Part shown: one piece after another, positions 51,540 through 63,246 of the stretch | How positions within the stretch are numbered: position 1 is the first letter of the stretch | How the letters are laid out: every line of letters starts with the position of its first letter | NCBI RefSeq assembly: GCF_045679555.1 | Contig: NC_092092.1 | Coordinates: 9,891,190-9,955,189 of the forward strand | Origin: Salvelinus alpinus | Lineage: Eukaryota > Chordata > Actinopteri > Salmoniformes > Salmonidae | Length of the DNA stretch: 64,000 nucleotides | Direction of reading: 5' to 3' | The notes under the pieces: model-generated | Seen by the model: the letters and a program-made list of their open reading frames with translations, nothing else | The model's database searches: none | What the model was told of the DNA's origin: nothing | Made by a program: the position numbers and the translations under genes

Positions 51540-52010
51540 TGTCCCAGTGAACAAGCACCAAACCAGCGGAAAGTTGTTGGATGTAAAGCACTGTCCTTCA
51601 AAAGTGAATTTTATACTCCCAAGTGATGATTTAAATGTACAATTTATATCAATTTATTTGTAAATGTTATTCGAACATCACACATAAGATGCAGCGTTTT
51701 TTGGTGAATATTTGTTGTGCATTTTGTTGTAGAGAATTCCAGCTAATACTAGCTAGCAATTTACTGTGTGGTGGGGGGGTTCGTATATTTTGTACAGTGC
51801 GTGAGTGCAGAGTTGGATTGCATGACGTGCAATTTTGTGCTGTTCCTATCAGGTACATTGTTAAAGATATTATATTGTAATTGTATTATTTTGGTAACTA
51901 CATGCCCAGTGAACAAGCACCAAACCAGGGTGCGTGAGTGCAGAGTTGGATGGTGAGCCGTGCATTGCATGACGTGCAATTTTGTGCTGTTCCTATCAGA
52001 ATAAAGCTAC
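51540..52010. repeat. Direct-repeat block, LTR-like
   Basis: CCCAGTGAACAAGCACCAAA occurs at 51,543 and 51,904. GTGCGTGAGTGCAGAGTTGG plus the following TGCATGACGTGCAATTTTGT and GCTGTTCCTATCAG occur at about 51,797-51,852 and 51,930-52,000. The second copy leads into AATAAAG, a polyadenylation signal. A rearranged solo LTR is one reading; clear TG/CA ends were not found. Confidence 0.5.
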
Positions 52011-52149
52011 ATGACTGGTGCTACAAGTTGGAGTTCGTGTCGATGAATGATTGTACACAACGCAAGAAGAGTACTGTTACGCAAACCTACACACTTATTG
52101 ATAAAATATTCTATAGATACATGGTATATATTTTATATAGATGAGCAAA

Positions 52150-52350
52150 TGTAACAGTATAACTTTAAACCGTCGCCCCGACACGGGCGCGAACCAGGGA
52201 CCCTCGTCGTTACCCATCGCTCCACAAAAGCCGCGGCCCTTGCAGAGCAAGGTGCAACACTACTTCTAGGTTTCAGAGCAAGTGACGTAACTGATTGAAA
52301 CGCTAGTAGCGCGTACCCGCTAACTAGCTAGCCATTTCACATCCGTTACA
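52150..52350. mobile_element. TGTAAC...GTTACA repeat, copy 4 (internal deletion)
   Basis: 201 bp; CAAA on both sides (52,146-52,149, 52,351-52,354). About 40 bases are missing between CCAGGGACCCT and CGTTACCCATCGC. Confidence 0.8.
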
Positions 52351-52354
52351 CAAA

Positions 52355-52904
52355 CACACAAGTGCCTTTCAAAACAAAACAAAACACTCAAAACACCCAT
52401 TGACACTGCACATGATGGAATTGATGAAAGAACACAAACATCGTTGAACTTATTAAACCACAAATGTAATTACGGGTGAAACTTAAAAGATCTTCTCATA
52501 AACCGTCATTCAGATTGACTCGCAACTCAGAAAGTATGTTCATTATGTCAGTCTACTAAGTTTGAAAGCTAAGTGACACTTCAAAAGATGGAAGAGAAAA
52601 TCGCAACTTTCTAAAAAATAAATATTGCGTTCTCAATCAACCCCTAATAACTCAACTTCTCTTCCCTCTATGTCATGTCTGCATTTATGTGTTGTTTTTT
52701 TGTACCATGCTCATTAGGGACCACAATAGAAATAAGTCAGATTTTTTTCTGTTATCCCTGTGAAGTTTTTCAAATGTACAGTATGTACATGTGTGTATGT
52801 GTTGTTTTTTTACATGCAAATAAACTCAATCAAGTATGTTCATTGTGTCAGCCTCTGACATGCACTGTCAACACAAGTGTGTGCCTTTCCAAATCATGTC
52901 CAAT
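52355..52904. other. Unassigned intergenic sequence
   Basis: No gene or repeat recognised. Confidence 0.35.
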
Positions 52905-53166
52905 TAATTGAATTTACCAGAGGTGGACTCCAATCAAGTTGTGGAAACAGGATGCACCTGAGCTCACTTTCGAGTCTCATAGCAAAGGGTCTGAATACTT
53001 ACGTAAATAAGGTATTTCTGTTTTTTTATTTGTAATACATTTGCAAAAATGTCTAAAAACCTGTTTTCACTTTGTCAATAGGGGGCATTGTGTGTAGATT
53101 GATGAGGAAAAAGAATAAGGCTGTAACAAAAAGTTAAGGGGTCTGAATACTTTCTGAATGCACTGG
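52905..53166. mobile_element. Tc1-like terminal fragment
   Basis: GGTGGACTCCAATCAAGTTG, AGGGTCTGAATACTTACGTA, GGGGTCTGAATACTTTCTGA then ATGCACTG end. This is the right end of the fish Tc1-like family that starts CAGTGCATTCAGAAAGTATT (family from memory). No transposase. Confidence 0.7.
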
Positions 53167-53662
53167 TCGTGCTGCTGCTCCAGTTTCAACTGTTCTGCCT
53201 GCGGCTATGGAACCCTGACCTGTTCACCGGACGTGCTACCCATCCCAGACCTGCTGTTTTCAACTCTCTAGAGACCGCAGGAGCGGTAGAGATACTCTTA
53301 ATGATCGGCTATGAAAAGCCAACTGACATTTACTCCTGAGGTGCTGACTTGCTGCACGCTCGACAACTACTGTGATTATTATTATTTGACCATGCTGGTC
53401 ATTTATGAACTTTTGAACATCTTGGCCATGTTCTGTTATAATCTCCACCCGGCACAGCCAGAAGAGGACTGGCCACCCCTCATAGCCTGGTTCCTCTCTA
53501 GGTTTCTTCCTAGGTTTTGGCCTTTCTAGGGAGTTTTTCCCAGCCACCGTGCTTCTACACCTGCATTGCTTGCTGTTTGGGGTTTTAGGCTGGGTTTCTG
53601 TAAAGCACTTTGAGATATCAGCTGATGTACGAAGGGCTATATAAATAAATTTGATTTGATAT
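53167..53662 (+). repeat. Retroposon with TTTGAT tail
   Basis: TTTCTTCCTAGGTTTTGGCC, GGGAGTTTTTCCCAGCCACC, TTTGAGATATCAGCTGATGT, ending ATAAATAAATTTGATTTGAT. An abundant salmonid retroposon end, probably LINE-derived. Confidence 0.65.
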
Positions 53663-54354
53663 GAAGAATACTTGTCTAAGCATTAACAATGATTCATATT
53701 TGTTCATATTTAAGTGACCTATGCATTACATTTGGGTTTTAAAACATGTTCCAAGGTCAAATAAATGCCCCCAATGCAAATTGCTGTATTGGCTTAGAGC
53801 AAGAACTATTCTGGCTGCCGCAGTAAAAATATTGTCGGAAATACTCAGTAGGGTCTGTAGATTGTATATATGGTGTCATTTCATGGGGCTCTGAATAATA
53901 CGGAATGTTGCTGGCCTTTTACTCCACCCATTCCATTGGTTGCCAAATTACATCACAACAGTGCAGGGAACGCTCACTGAATTAAAGGGGAACTACACTC
54001 AAAATCTAAGTTTCTTAGATTTTTCCCAGACCTAAAAAGTCATCCCCTGATGTGGTTTAAGCATTGTTGTAAACACAGAAAATCTAATTTTGTTGTTTTT
54101 ATAATAAAAGTAATTGTGAAAAAATGGGGAAATCAGAGTTTTTTGGGGAAATCCAAAACCTGGAAGAAAAAAAAACTAAAAAGAACCCCCTCTGAATGTG
54201 TTCCTGTGCATGACTGCACTTTAGAGTCTGTGTTATCCTGCGGCACAGCATTTTGGGGAAGTTGAGGTCAGTTCCACAATTGACTATGCACCTAAGAGGG
54301 AAAGAGTTGTGCCATCCTAGAAATGTTTTTGTGAAATTTAATATATAAAATTTA
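53663..54354. other. Unassigned intergenic sequence
   Basis: No gene recognised. Open frames at 54,050-54,265 (+) and 54,099-54,404 (-) have no recognisable domain. Confidence 0.35.
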
Positions 54355-54472
54355 GCATACACTTTTATCCAAAGCAACTTACAGTCAGTCATGCATGAAT
54401 ACATTTTTACTTATGGGTGATCCTGGGAATTGAACCCAATATCCTGGCATTACAATGTTCTACCAAGATGCA
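54355..54472 (-). repeat. tRNA-derived SINE, minus, degraded
   Basis: Plus strand reads CACTTTTATCCAAAGCAACT, TACAGTCAGTCATGCATGAA and CCTGGGAATTGAACCCAATA, the reverse of the 8,158-8,286 family. Confidence 0.65.
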
Positions 54473-54479
54473 CGACAGG

Positions 54480-54730
54480 GTTATAAATGCTTTTTGCAGC
54501 CTCAATTTAATATGATTTATAAGGCCTTTATTAAGCGGTGCTTATGACACCCTTTATAAAGCACAGGTTTATGTCATATTTTACATAGTGGGTTATGTCG
54601 CATTTGACATTGGTGATTTGACAGGCAACACTTATGAACCCTTTATAAAGCATGACATACGGTTATAGATTATTTCTTACACATTTATGAAAGCATTATG
54701 ATGCCTTTATAATCTGCACGTCATTTAAAG
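54480..54730. repeat. MITE-like block with TTTATAAAGC motifs
   Basis: CCCTTTATAAAGCA occurs twice (about 54,552 and 54,639), with GCCTTTAT-type and TTTATAA motifs around it. No clear ends. Confidence 0.4.
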
Positions 54731-54821
54731 CAGGATCATATCACAATTTGTGCCACCGATAAGTGAGAAACCTACATGCCAAGTATAGACCATATAATGT
54801 GTCCCCTACAGGTTCTGTGTG

Positions 54822-54945
54822 GCTCAGCTGGTAGAGCATGGTGCTTGTGACGCCAGGGTTGTTTTGTTCGATTCCTTTGGGGGATCAACACTAAAATGTA
54901 TTCACTCGCTACTGTAACAGGTTCTGGATAGGAGCAAAGACAAGT
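54822..54945 (+). repeat. tRNA-derived SINE, degraded
   Basis: TGTGGCTCAGCTGGTAGAGC (A box), ATGGTGCTTGTGACGCCAGG, TTGTTCGATTCCTTTGGGGG (B box), then ATGTATTCACTCGCTACTG. Too divergent in the anticodon arm for a functional tRNA. Confidence 0.7.
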
Positions 54946-55499
54946 GTTAATGTAATAGAAAAGAGCAGAAGCGCTGAACTATCTGTTCAGATCCTAATTC
55001 TTCATACCTACAAGTTATGGATAATATGCTCAAGGAGAAAGCCTCCACTTCTTTGTAGTGTTATAGCAGCGTGTGAATATCAGATAGACGTTTTTTTTCC
55101 CTCCACTGTTTTCACTAAAACTTTGTGGTGCAGCGGTAAATCGTTGGCTTTAGTAGCCTATAATCAGTTGGAATACCAGGTTTAAATCTTACATCACGCT
55201 TCCCTTTTTCGCCTACAACTTTACTATTTTTCCAAAACGAAATCTATGGCATTATTTAGGATGCTTAAGACAGAATCTTATACTATATAAAACAAATGAT
55301 TTGAACAATAGTACAGTCGTTTTAATGTTTTTATTCTAAAACAATGTGCCTTCAACGGGATTCAACCTCATACCCTCACCTCCCTGAATGTTCCATAGTT
55401 CCCTGCCTGATGTCATAGACTAGACGTAACATAGTCGAAGTAAATCCGGCACTCAAAATAATATATTATGTTTTGTTTGGTCGGGTTATATAAGATGTT

Positions 55500-55870
55500 T
55501 GGTCAGGGTGGATGGTGGGCATATAACGTGAACGTCTTGCAACCCAAAGGTTGCGGGTTCAAATCTCAACATGGACAACTTTAGCATTTTTGCTAATTAG
55601 TACTTTTTAGCTACTTTACAACTACTTAGCATGTTAGCTAACCCTTTCCCTAACCGTAACCCTTCCCTTAACATTATAACCTAATTCCCAAATTGAACCC
55701 TAACCCAGCTAACGTTAGCAACCTAGCTAGAATTCGTAACATATCATACATTTTGGAAATTCGTAACATATTGTACGTTTTGCAAATTTGTAACAGATAA
55801 TACTAAATGGAGTGTCTTCGGATTTACGTACAGAATAATACGAAATGTTCTGAGAAGCCTACCTGCTAAG
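55500..55870 (+). repeat. tRNA-like head plus AACCCTAAC-rich repeat
   Basis: GAACGTCTTGCAACCCAAAG and GTTGCGGGTTCAAATCTCAA (B box) begin the unit, followed by TTAGCTAACCC, CTAACCC-type runs and repeated ATTCGTAACATAT. It resembles a common salmonid tRNA-derived repeat. Confidence 0.5.
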
Positions 55871-56253
55871 CTACCGGTCAGTTGGAACTTTTTGTACAAA
55901 ATTCGAACTATATTTCAAAGTACGATGTCCAGTAGAGGTCGGTGTTTGAAAGCAGCTTTTAAATCGAAAAAAGCACCGGAACCACGACGAAATAAGTTGT
56001 CTCATTCACTGGATGTAAATAAGAAAAGGTAAAAGACTTTAGTTCGAAAAACTTTATTTTTTTTCTTGCAGTTGACATTTTCAATCAGCATTCTACAAAA
56101 GTGACCCATGGTCCAGTATACTGTAGGTGAGAGGGATACAGGTATGGGTGTATGAGCTGACGATGTGTGAACACTAGCTAACAGAGCTGTAGCCAGCCTG
56201 TAGTTGAGGATAAGGAAGAGAGCATCTGTAGTGTATCTTATAGACTATTTATG

Positions 56254-56402
56254 AATCTCAAATGGCACCCTATTCCCCCATATGGCTCACTACCTTCACT
56301 TAAAAGGGAATAAGGCTCTGGTCAAATGTAGTGCACAATACAGGGAATTGGGATCTGGTCAAAGTAGTGCACTATATAGGGAATAGGGTGTCGTTTGGAG
56401 AC
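56254..56402. repeat. Palindromic MITE (TAGTGCACTA family)
   Basis: ATCTCAAATGGCACCCTATT at the left, with AAAGTAGTGCACTATATAGG and GAATAGGGTGTCGTTTGGAG at the right. The centre is partly duplicated (CTGGTCAAA occurs twice). Confidence 0.8.
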
Positions 56403-57670
56403 AATATGACAATACAGAAAGGTCAGAGGGGTGTACCACTATGGGTACTCTTTAGGGGTGTGTGGATCTGTGGAGCATACCACTGCAGGTACTCTACAGG
56501 GGTGGAGACTGACCTAGACTACCATGCTTTACTCTACAATCGCCTCATGCACCGCAAAGTGTGTTGCCTAGGTAACAGCAAGAAGTGCATTCCATGTTGG
56601 TGTCATCATCCCTTTTTTTTATGTCGTGTTTTTTTTTCTTCTCAAATACAATTATTAATTTCACATATCATCCACGGAATGAGCAACACATTTTTGTTTA
56701 AACAAATAAAACACAGAACATGTGACGACATTAACAGTAGAGCATACACTAAAAACAATATAATAGAAAATTAAACAAACTAAAGGTTTTCACAAAATGA
56801 GAGGGTTCAGGTTTGTCTATCGAACAGCACAGGTGTTTTTGTTGGGTGATGTGTGTTACTTGTTTACAGGTACAGGTTCTGTATTGCTTTAGTGTCTTTG
56901 TGGTAAAGCTCTTTACACCAGTCAGACTGAGATAATCTGGTGTGTATGACTGTGTGTGTGTTAGGAAAGGTGTGCAAGGGACACAGGTGGTAGTTCAAAG
57001 TTCAGAGGTCATTCTTCTACAGTTAATAACCCCAAAACAAATCATTACGTTACATTCTCCTCTGAGTGTTACACATCCTCCATCGGCATCGTACATTCTC
57101 AGGGACTCCACTCTGTTTTCTTTACAGTTCAGTATCTATCCACCACCGCCATTTTGGATCAAATCCTCCATTCACCACCATGTACAGCAAGTCCAGTTTC
57201 TTAGCTAACGAGGCAAGTCCCATTCAGGATAGATCACAGTTGAGTACAGTAGGGCTGATTGGAGACATAAAAGAGCTGCATGCAAAACCAGGGCCAGAGT
57301 CTACTGGTTCATGGACCGGAGTTGGCGAGTCCAGTCCAGTACAATCCAGTTTGGTAGTCTAGTGAAGCTAACTGTTGTTTTTATAGTGTTCGACCACTCG
57401 TTAGAAGGTCAAACAGAAATACATGAATATTAATTAGATTGCAGATCACACGAACCCCTGATTGGTTGGTTGGTAGAGGCAAGGGGAGGAGTCCCAAAGG
57501 TCTACCAATGACACGAAACACAAGAAAGCCATTATGACACATTGAGGGGGAGAATGGTCTAACTCTAGCAGTCTCCTTTTTGGACTGTGGATAGGTTAAA
57601 TCCTCTTCAACATTTCCTTGTTAGATTTAGATTTAGCAACTGAGATAGATGCTTCTCATCTATTGTCCAG
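56403..57670. other. Unassigned; possibly 3' UTR of the next minus-strand gene
   Basis: No coding exon recognised. If the exon at 58,034-58,194 is real, this would be its downstream side. Open frames at 56,331-56,774 and 57,066-57,362 are not supported. Confidence 0.3.
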
Positions 57671-57673
57671 AGC

Positions 57674-57882
57674 AAGGAGAGGTGCAGGACGGTTGAGTGA
57701 GGAGAGGTGCAGGACAGTTGAGTGAGGAGAGGTGCAGGACGGTTGAGTGAGGAGAGGTGCAGGACGGTTGAGTGAGGAGAGGTGCAGGACGGTTGAGTGA
57801 GGAGAGGTGCAGGACGGTTGAGTGAGGAGAGGTGCAGGACGGTTGAGTGAGGAGAGGGGCAGGACAGTTGAGTGAGGATACT
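57674..57882. repeat. Minisatellite, 25-bp unit, about 8 copies
   Basis: Unit GGAGAGGTGCAGGAC + GGTTGAGTGA, with sparse A/G and T/G variants. Confidence 0.95.
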
Positions 57883-58033
57883 GCCTCAGGACATGGGCGT
57901 TGGTTGATTAGGTGAGGAGATGCAGGAAGGAAGGCCGAGGTCTAATGCGTAATCATGAGGTTGTGTAAAATGGCTAAAATATCAGTCTGTGCTGTTATGA
58001 CGCTGAGGTCGGAATTGGACGGGTGTGTGCATG

Positions 58034-58194
58034 TTACACTATGAGTGGTCCGCGGCGTGGTGTGTGAGGTGTTTGTTTGGGACTCTGGCCATCCATAGTC
58101 TCCGCCCCCTGCTCCTCCAGGTTGATATTACTGGTTGAGGTGTGGTGGGGGAGAGGCTCCAACACTGGCCTATAGCCTCCCAGATACATCAGAC
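58034..58194 (-). CDS. Possible terminal coding exon of an unidentified gene
   Basis: On the minus strand a pyrimidine-rich tract and CAG acceptor (CTCTCAG at 58,195) precede 53 codons ending in TAA. The reading begins GLMYLGGYRPVLEPLPHHTS, then NINLEEQGAETMDG and ends PRRGPLIV. Codon content looks protein-like and the phase needs one base from the previous exon. The family is not recognised, and no upstream exon was found between here and 64,000; the 4-kb minisatellite would lie in its intron. It could be chance. Confidence 0.35.
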
Positions 58195-58383
58195 CTGAGA
58201 GAGAGAGCGAGAGAGAGAGAGCGAGAGAACAAAGGATGTAAAAGAAAAACAACATGTTGAGGACTGTTCTATTCTATCGCCATCTAGTGGCTGATAATGG
58301 TAGTGTCTAAAGTCTGTGGCGGACCAGTCTAACTGGAGGGAAAGGGGTAAAAGGGGATACCCTGTCAGTTGTGCATGCATTCA

Positions 58384-58605
58384 ACCAAAATGTGTCCTCC
58401 GCATTAAACCCAACCCCTCTGAGTCAGAGAGATGTGGGGGGCTCCCTTAATCGACATCATCGGCGACCAGTTGTTGCTGGGGGTTAACTGTCTTGCTGAA
58501 GGGCAGAACTGCAGATTTTTCCACCTTGCTGGCTCGGGGATTCGAACCAGCGACCTTTCAGTTACTGGCCCAACACGCTTAACCTCTAGGCTACCTACCT
58601 GGTCA
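58384..58605 (-). repeat. HpaI-superfamily SINE, minus
   Basis: Reverse strand: GTAGCCTAGAGGTTAAGCGT (A box), GGTCGCTGGTTCGAATCCCC (B box), GCAGTTCTGCCCTTCAGCAA and AGACAGTTAACCCCCAGC. Full tRNA head with a different 3' body from the 51.2-kb copy. Confidence 0.85.
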
Positions 58606-58934
58606 TTGCAATGGGGAGTTAAAGTCAGGCCTACTGGGCCACATGCACATTCAATAAGGGACCGATCCCAACTTCAGAAATGTGCACAAAACACTTTTAC
58701 CAGATGTGTTTCTCAAGTTGGGATTCGTCTCTGAAAAACAGGAGAGTTACGGTAGCTATATGCAGGGTTTTGTACCAGCCCAGCACTTACAGCACCTGAT
58801 TCAACTAATCAAGGTTTTCTTGAGGATTAGTCAATGATGGATGATTGAGTGCTGGGCTGAAACTAATATAAACTCTGAACACCGTTTGGCTCTCCAGGAG
58901 AAAGGTAAGACATCACTGATCTAGATCACACTAT

Positions 58935-61900
58935 GGTTATTTAGCAGTTATTTACCAGGTAGTGGTTATTTAAAATGTGGTTATTTGCCAGGTAGCGGTT
59001 ATTTACCAGGTAGCGGTTAATTACCAGGTAGTGGGTATTTACCAGGTAGTGGTTATTTACCAGGTAGTGGTTATTTACCAGGTAGTGGTTATTTACCAGG
59101 TAGCGGTTATTTACCAGGTAGCGGTTATTTGCCAGGTAGAAGTTATTTGCCAGGTAGAAGTTATTTGCCAGGTAGAAGTTATTTGCCAGGTAGTGGTTAT
59201 TTAAAATGTGGTTATTTGCCAGGTAGAAGTTATTTGCCAGGTAGAAGTTATTTGCCAGGTAGAAGTTATTTACCAGGTAGTGGTTATTTAAAATGTGGTT
59301 ATTTGCCAGGTAGCGGTTATTTACCAGGTAGCGGTTATTTACCAGGTAGCGGTTATTTACCAGGTAGCGGTTATTTACCAGGTAGAAGTTATTTGCCAGG
59401 TAATGGTTATTTACCAGGTAGAGGTTATTTGCCAGGTAGTGGTTATTTACCAGGTAGTGGTTATTTACCAGGTAGAAGTTATTTGCCAGGTAATGGTTAT
59501 TTACCAGGTAGAAGTTATTTACCAGGTAGTGGTTATTTACCAGGTAGAAGTTATTTACCAGGTAGTGGTTATTTACCAGGTAGAAGTTATTTACCAGGTA
59601 GAAGTTATTTGCCAGGTAGAAGTTATTTGCCAGGTAGTGGTTATTTACCAGGTAGCGGTTATTTACCAGGTAGCAGTTATTTACCAGGTAGCAGTTATTT
59701 GCCAGGTAGAAGTTATTTGCCAGGTAGAAGTTATTTACCAGGTAATGGTTATTTACCAGGTAGAAGTTATTTGCCAGGTAGCGGTTATTTACCAGGTAGC
59801 GGTTATTTACCAGGTAGCGGTTATTTACCAGGTAGCGGTTATTTACCAGGTAGCGGTTATTTACCAGGTAGAAGTTATTTGCCAGGTAATGGTTATTTAC
59901 CAGGTAGAGGTTATTTGCCAGGTAGTGGTTATTTACCAGGTAGTGGTTATTTACAGGTAGAAGTTATTTGCCAGGTAATGGTTATTTACCAGGTAGAAGT
60001 TATTTACCAGGTAATGGTTATTTACCAGGTAGAAGTTATTTGCCAGGTAGTGGTTATTTACCAGGTAGTGGTTATTTACCAGGTAGAAGTTATTTGCCAG
60101 GTAATGGTTATTTGCCAGGTAGTGGTTATTTACCAGGTAGTGGTTATTTACCAGGTAGCGGTTATTTGCCAGGTAGAAGTTATTTGCCAGGTAGAAGTTA
60201 TTTGCCAGGTAGTGGTTATTTACCAGGTAGTGGTTATTTACCAGGTAGCGGTTATTTACCAGGTAGAAGTTATTTGCCAGGTAGTGGTTATTTACCAGGT
60301 AGCGGTTATTTACCAGGTAGAAGTTCTTTGCCAGGTAATGGTTATTTACCAGGTAGAAGTTATTTGCCAGGTAATGGTTATTTACCAGGTAGTGGTTATT
60401 TAACAAGTGGTTATTTACCAGGTAGTGGTTATTTACCAGGTAGCAAGGTAGTGGTTATTTACCAGGTAGAAGTTATTTGCCAGGTAGTGGTTATTTACCA
60501 GGTAGCGGTTATTTACCAGGTAGCGGTTATTTACCAGGTAGAAGTTATTTGCCAGGTAGAAGTTATTTGCCAGGTAATGGTTATTTACCAGGTAGTGGTT
60601 ATTTAACAAGTAGTGGTTATTTACCAGGTAGAAGTTATTTGCCAGGTAGAAGTTATTTGCCAGGTAGAAGTTATTTGCCAGGTAGTGGTTATTTACCAGG
60701 TAGTGGTTATTTACCAGGTAGAAGTTATTTGCCAGGTAATGGTTATTTACCAGGTAGAAGTTATTTACCAGGTAGCGGTTATTTACCAGGTAGAAGTTAT
60801 TTGCCAGGTAATGGTTATTTACCAGGTAATGGTTATTTGCCAGGTAGTGGTTATTTACCAGGTAGCGGTTATTTACCAGGTAGAAGTTATTTGCCAGGTA
60901 GAAGTTATTTGCCAGGTAGTGGTTATTTACCAGGTAGCGGTTATTTACCAGGTAGAAGTTATTTGCCAGGTAATGGTTATTTACCAGGTAGAAGTTATTT
61001 GCCAGGTAATGGTTATTTACCAGGTAGTGGTTATTTAACAAGTGGTTATTTACCAGGTAGCAAGGTAGTGGTTATTTACCAGGTAGTGGTTATTTACCAG
61101 GTAATGGTTATTTACCAGGTAGCCAGGTAATGGTTATTTACCAGGTAGCCAGGTAATGGTTATTTACCAGGTAGCCAGGTAGTGGTTATTTACCAGGTAG
61201 CCAGGTAGTGGTTATTTACCAGGTAGTGGTTATTTACCAGGTGGTGGTTATTTACCAGGTAGTGGTTATTTAACAAGTGGTTATTTACCAGGTAGTGGTT
61301 AGTTAGTGGTCATTTACCAGGTAGCAAGGTAGTGGTTATTTACCAGGTAGCCAGTTAGTGGTTAGTTAATGGTTATTTACCAGGTAGTGGTTAGTTAGTG
61401 GTTATTTACCAGGAAGCGGTTATTTACCAGGTAGTGGTTAGTGGGTATTTACTGGCTCGGGGATTCGTGGTTATTTACCAGGTAGTGGTTCTTTTCCAGG
61501 TAGTGGTTATTTACCAGGTAGCCAGGTAGTGGTTATTTACCAGGTAGCGGTTATTTTCCAGGTAGTGGTTATTTACCAGGTAGTGGTTATGTACCAGGTA
61601 GCCAGGTAGTGGTTATTTACCAGGTAGCGGTTATTTACCAGGTAGTGGTTATTTACCAGGTAGTGGTTATTTACCAGGTAGTGGTTATTTACCAGGTAGC
61701 GGTTATTTACCAGGTAGCGGTTATTTACCAGGTAGTGGTTATTTACCAGGTAGTGGTTATTTAACAAGTGGTTATTTACCAGGTAGTGGTTAGTTAGTGG
61801 TCATTTACCAGGTAGCAAGGTAGTGGTTATTTACCAGGTAGCCAGTTAGTGGTTAGTTAATGGTTATTTACCAGGTAGTGGTTAGTTAGTGGTTATTTAC

Positions 61901-63089
61901 CAGGAAGCGGTTATTTACCAGGTAGTGGTTAGTGGGTATTTACTGGCTCGGGGATTCGTGGTTATTTACCAGGTAGTGGTTCTTTTCCAGGTAGTGGTTA
62001 TTTACCAGGTAGCCAGGTAGTGGTTATTTACCAGGTAGCGGTTATTTACCAGGTAGTGGTTCTTTTCCAGGTAGTGGTTATTTACCAGGTAGCCAGGTAG
62101 TGGTTATTTACCAGGTAGCGGTTATTTACCAGGTAGTGGTTATGTACCAGGTAGTGGTTATGTACCAGGTAGCCAGGTGGGGGTTATTTACCAGGTAGCC
62201 AGGTTGGGGTTATTTACCAGGCAGTGGTTATTTAACAAGTGGTTATTTACCAGGTAGTGGCTATTTACCAGTTAGCAGTTATTCACCAGGTAGTGGTTAT
62301 TTACCAAGTAGTATTTAACAAGTAGTTATTTGCCAGGTAGTGGATATTTAACAGGTAGTGTTTTTTTTTACCGGTAGTGGTTATTTAACAAGTGGGTATT
62401 TACCAGGTAGTGGCTATTTACCAGCTAGTGGTTATTTACCAAGTAGTATTTAACAAGTAGTTATTTGCCAGGTAGTGGATATTTAACAGGTAGTGTTTTT
62501 TTTATCGGTAGTGGTTATTTAACAAATGGGTATTTACCAGGTAGTGGGTATTTAACAGGTAGTGGTTATTTACCAGGTAGTGGTTATTTACCAGGTAGCC
62601 AGGTAGTGGTTATTTATTAGGTAATGGTTATTTACCAGGTAGCCAGGTAATGGTTATTTACCAGGTAGCCAGGTAGTGGTTATTTAACAAGTGGTTATTT
62701 ACCAGGTAGTGGTTATGTACCAGGTAGCCAGGTGGGGGTTATTTACCAGGTAGTGGGTATTTACCAGGTAGTGGTTATTTACCAGGTAGCCAGGTAGTGG
62801 CTATTTACCAGGTAGTGGGTATTTACCAGGTAGTGGTTATTTACCAAGTAGTATTTAACAAGTAGTTATTTGCCAGGTAGTGGATATTTAACAGGTAGTG
62901 TTTTTTTTACCGGTAGTGGTTATTTAACCAATGGGTGTTTACCAGGTAGTGGGTATTTAACAGGTAGTGGTTATTTACCAGGTAGTGGGTATTTAACAGG
63001 TAGTGGGTATTTACCAGGTAGTGGTTATTTACCAGGTAGTGGTTATTTAACAAGTGGTTATTTACCAGGTAGTGGGTATTTAACAACAG
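58935..63089. repeat. Large minisatellite, 18-bp unit, about 4.15 kb
   Basis: Roughly 230 unit lengths of GGTAGTGGTTATTTACCA and variants (GGTAGCGGTTATTTACCA, GGTAGAAGTTATTTGCCA, GGTAATGGTTATTTACCA). The proximal 2.2 kb is regular; from about 61,100 units become irregular, with inserted CAGGTAGC and TTAGTGG pieces. A long block recurs about 491 bp apart: ACTGGCTCGGGGATTCG lies at 61,451 and 61,942. Since 18 is divisible by three, open frames up to 424 codons appear (YLPGSG-type on plus, NNHYLV-type on minus). These are by-products, not genes. Confidence 0.95.
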
Positions 63090-63246
63090 TAATTATAATT
63101 AGGTAGAGCAGTCTACAGTGTCAATAGCGTGAGCCTGTGGTTTTAGTTTAGTGAATATCCTCTGACCTACCAGCTAGCCACAGCTATAGCCATACCTATT
63201 CCTCAATGTGCACAGGGCACGAATCCGCATCTGTCCATCCAAAAGG
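63090..63246. other. Unique sequence between two repeats
   Basis: A minus-strand stretch (about 63,195-63,229) has an AG before ATGCGGATTCG and a GT after GAGGAATAG, but it does not join in frame to the exon at 58,034-58,194. Confidence 0.3.

Noticed and set aside
58977-61130. Open frames of 140-424 codons over the 18-bp minisatellite
   Set aside because: Same artefact: the unit length is divisible by three, giving YLPGSG, VVIYQV and NNHYLV repeats in different frames.
58935-63089. CRISPR-like array
   Set aside because: Units are contiguous without spacers, the host is a vertebrate and no cas-like genes exist.
63195-63229. 35-bp minus-strand exon upstream of the 58.0-kb candidate exon
   Set aside because: Has AG and GT at its borders, but every frame that joins to the 58.0-kb exon meets a stop or the wrong phase.
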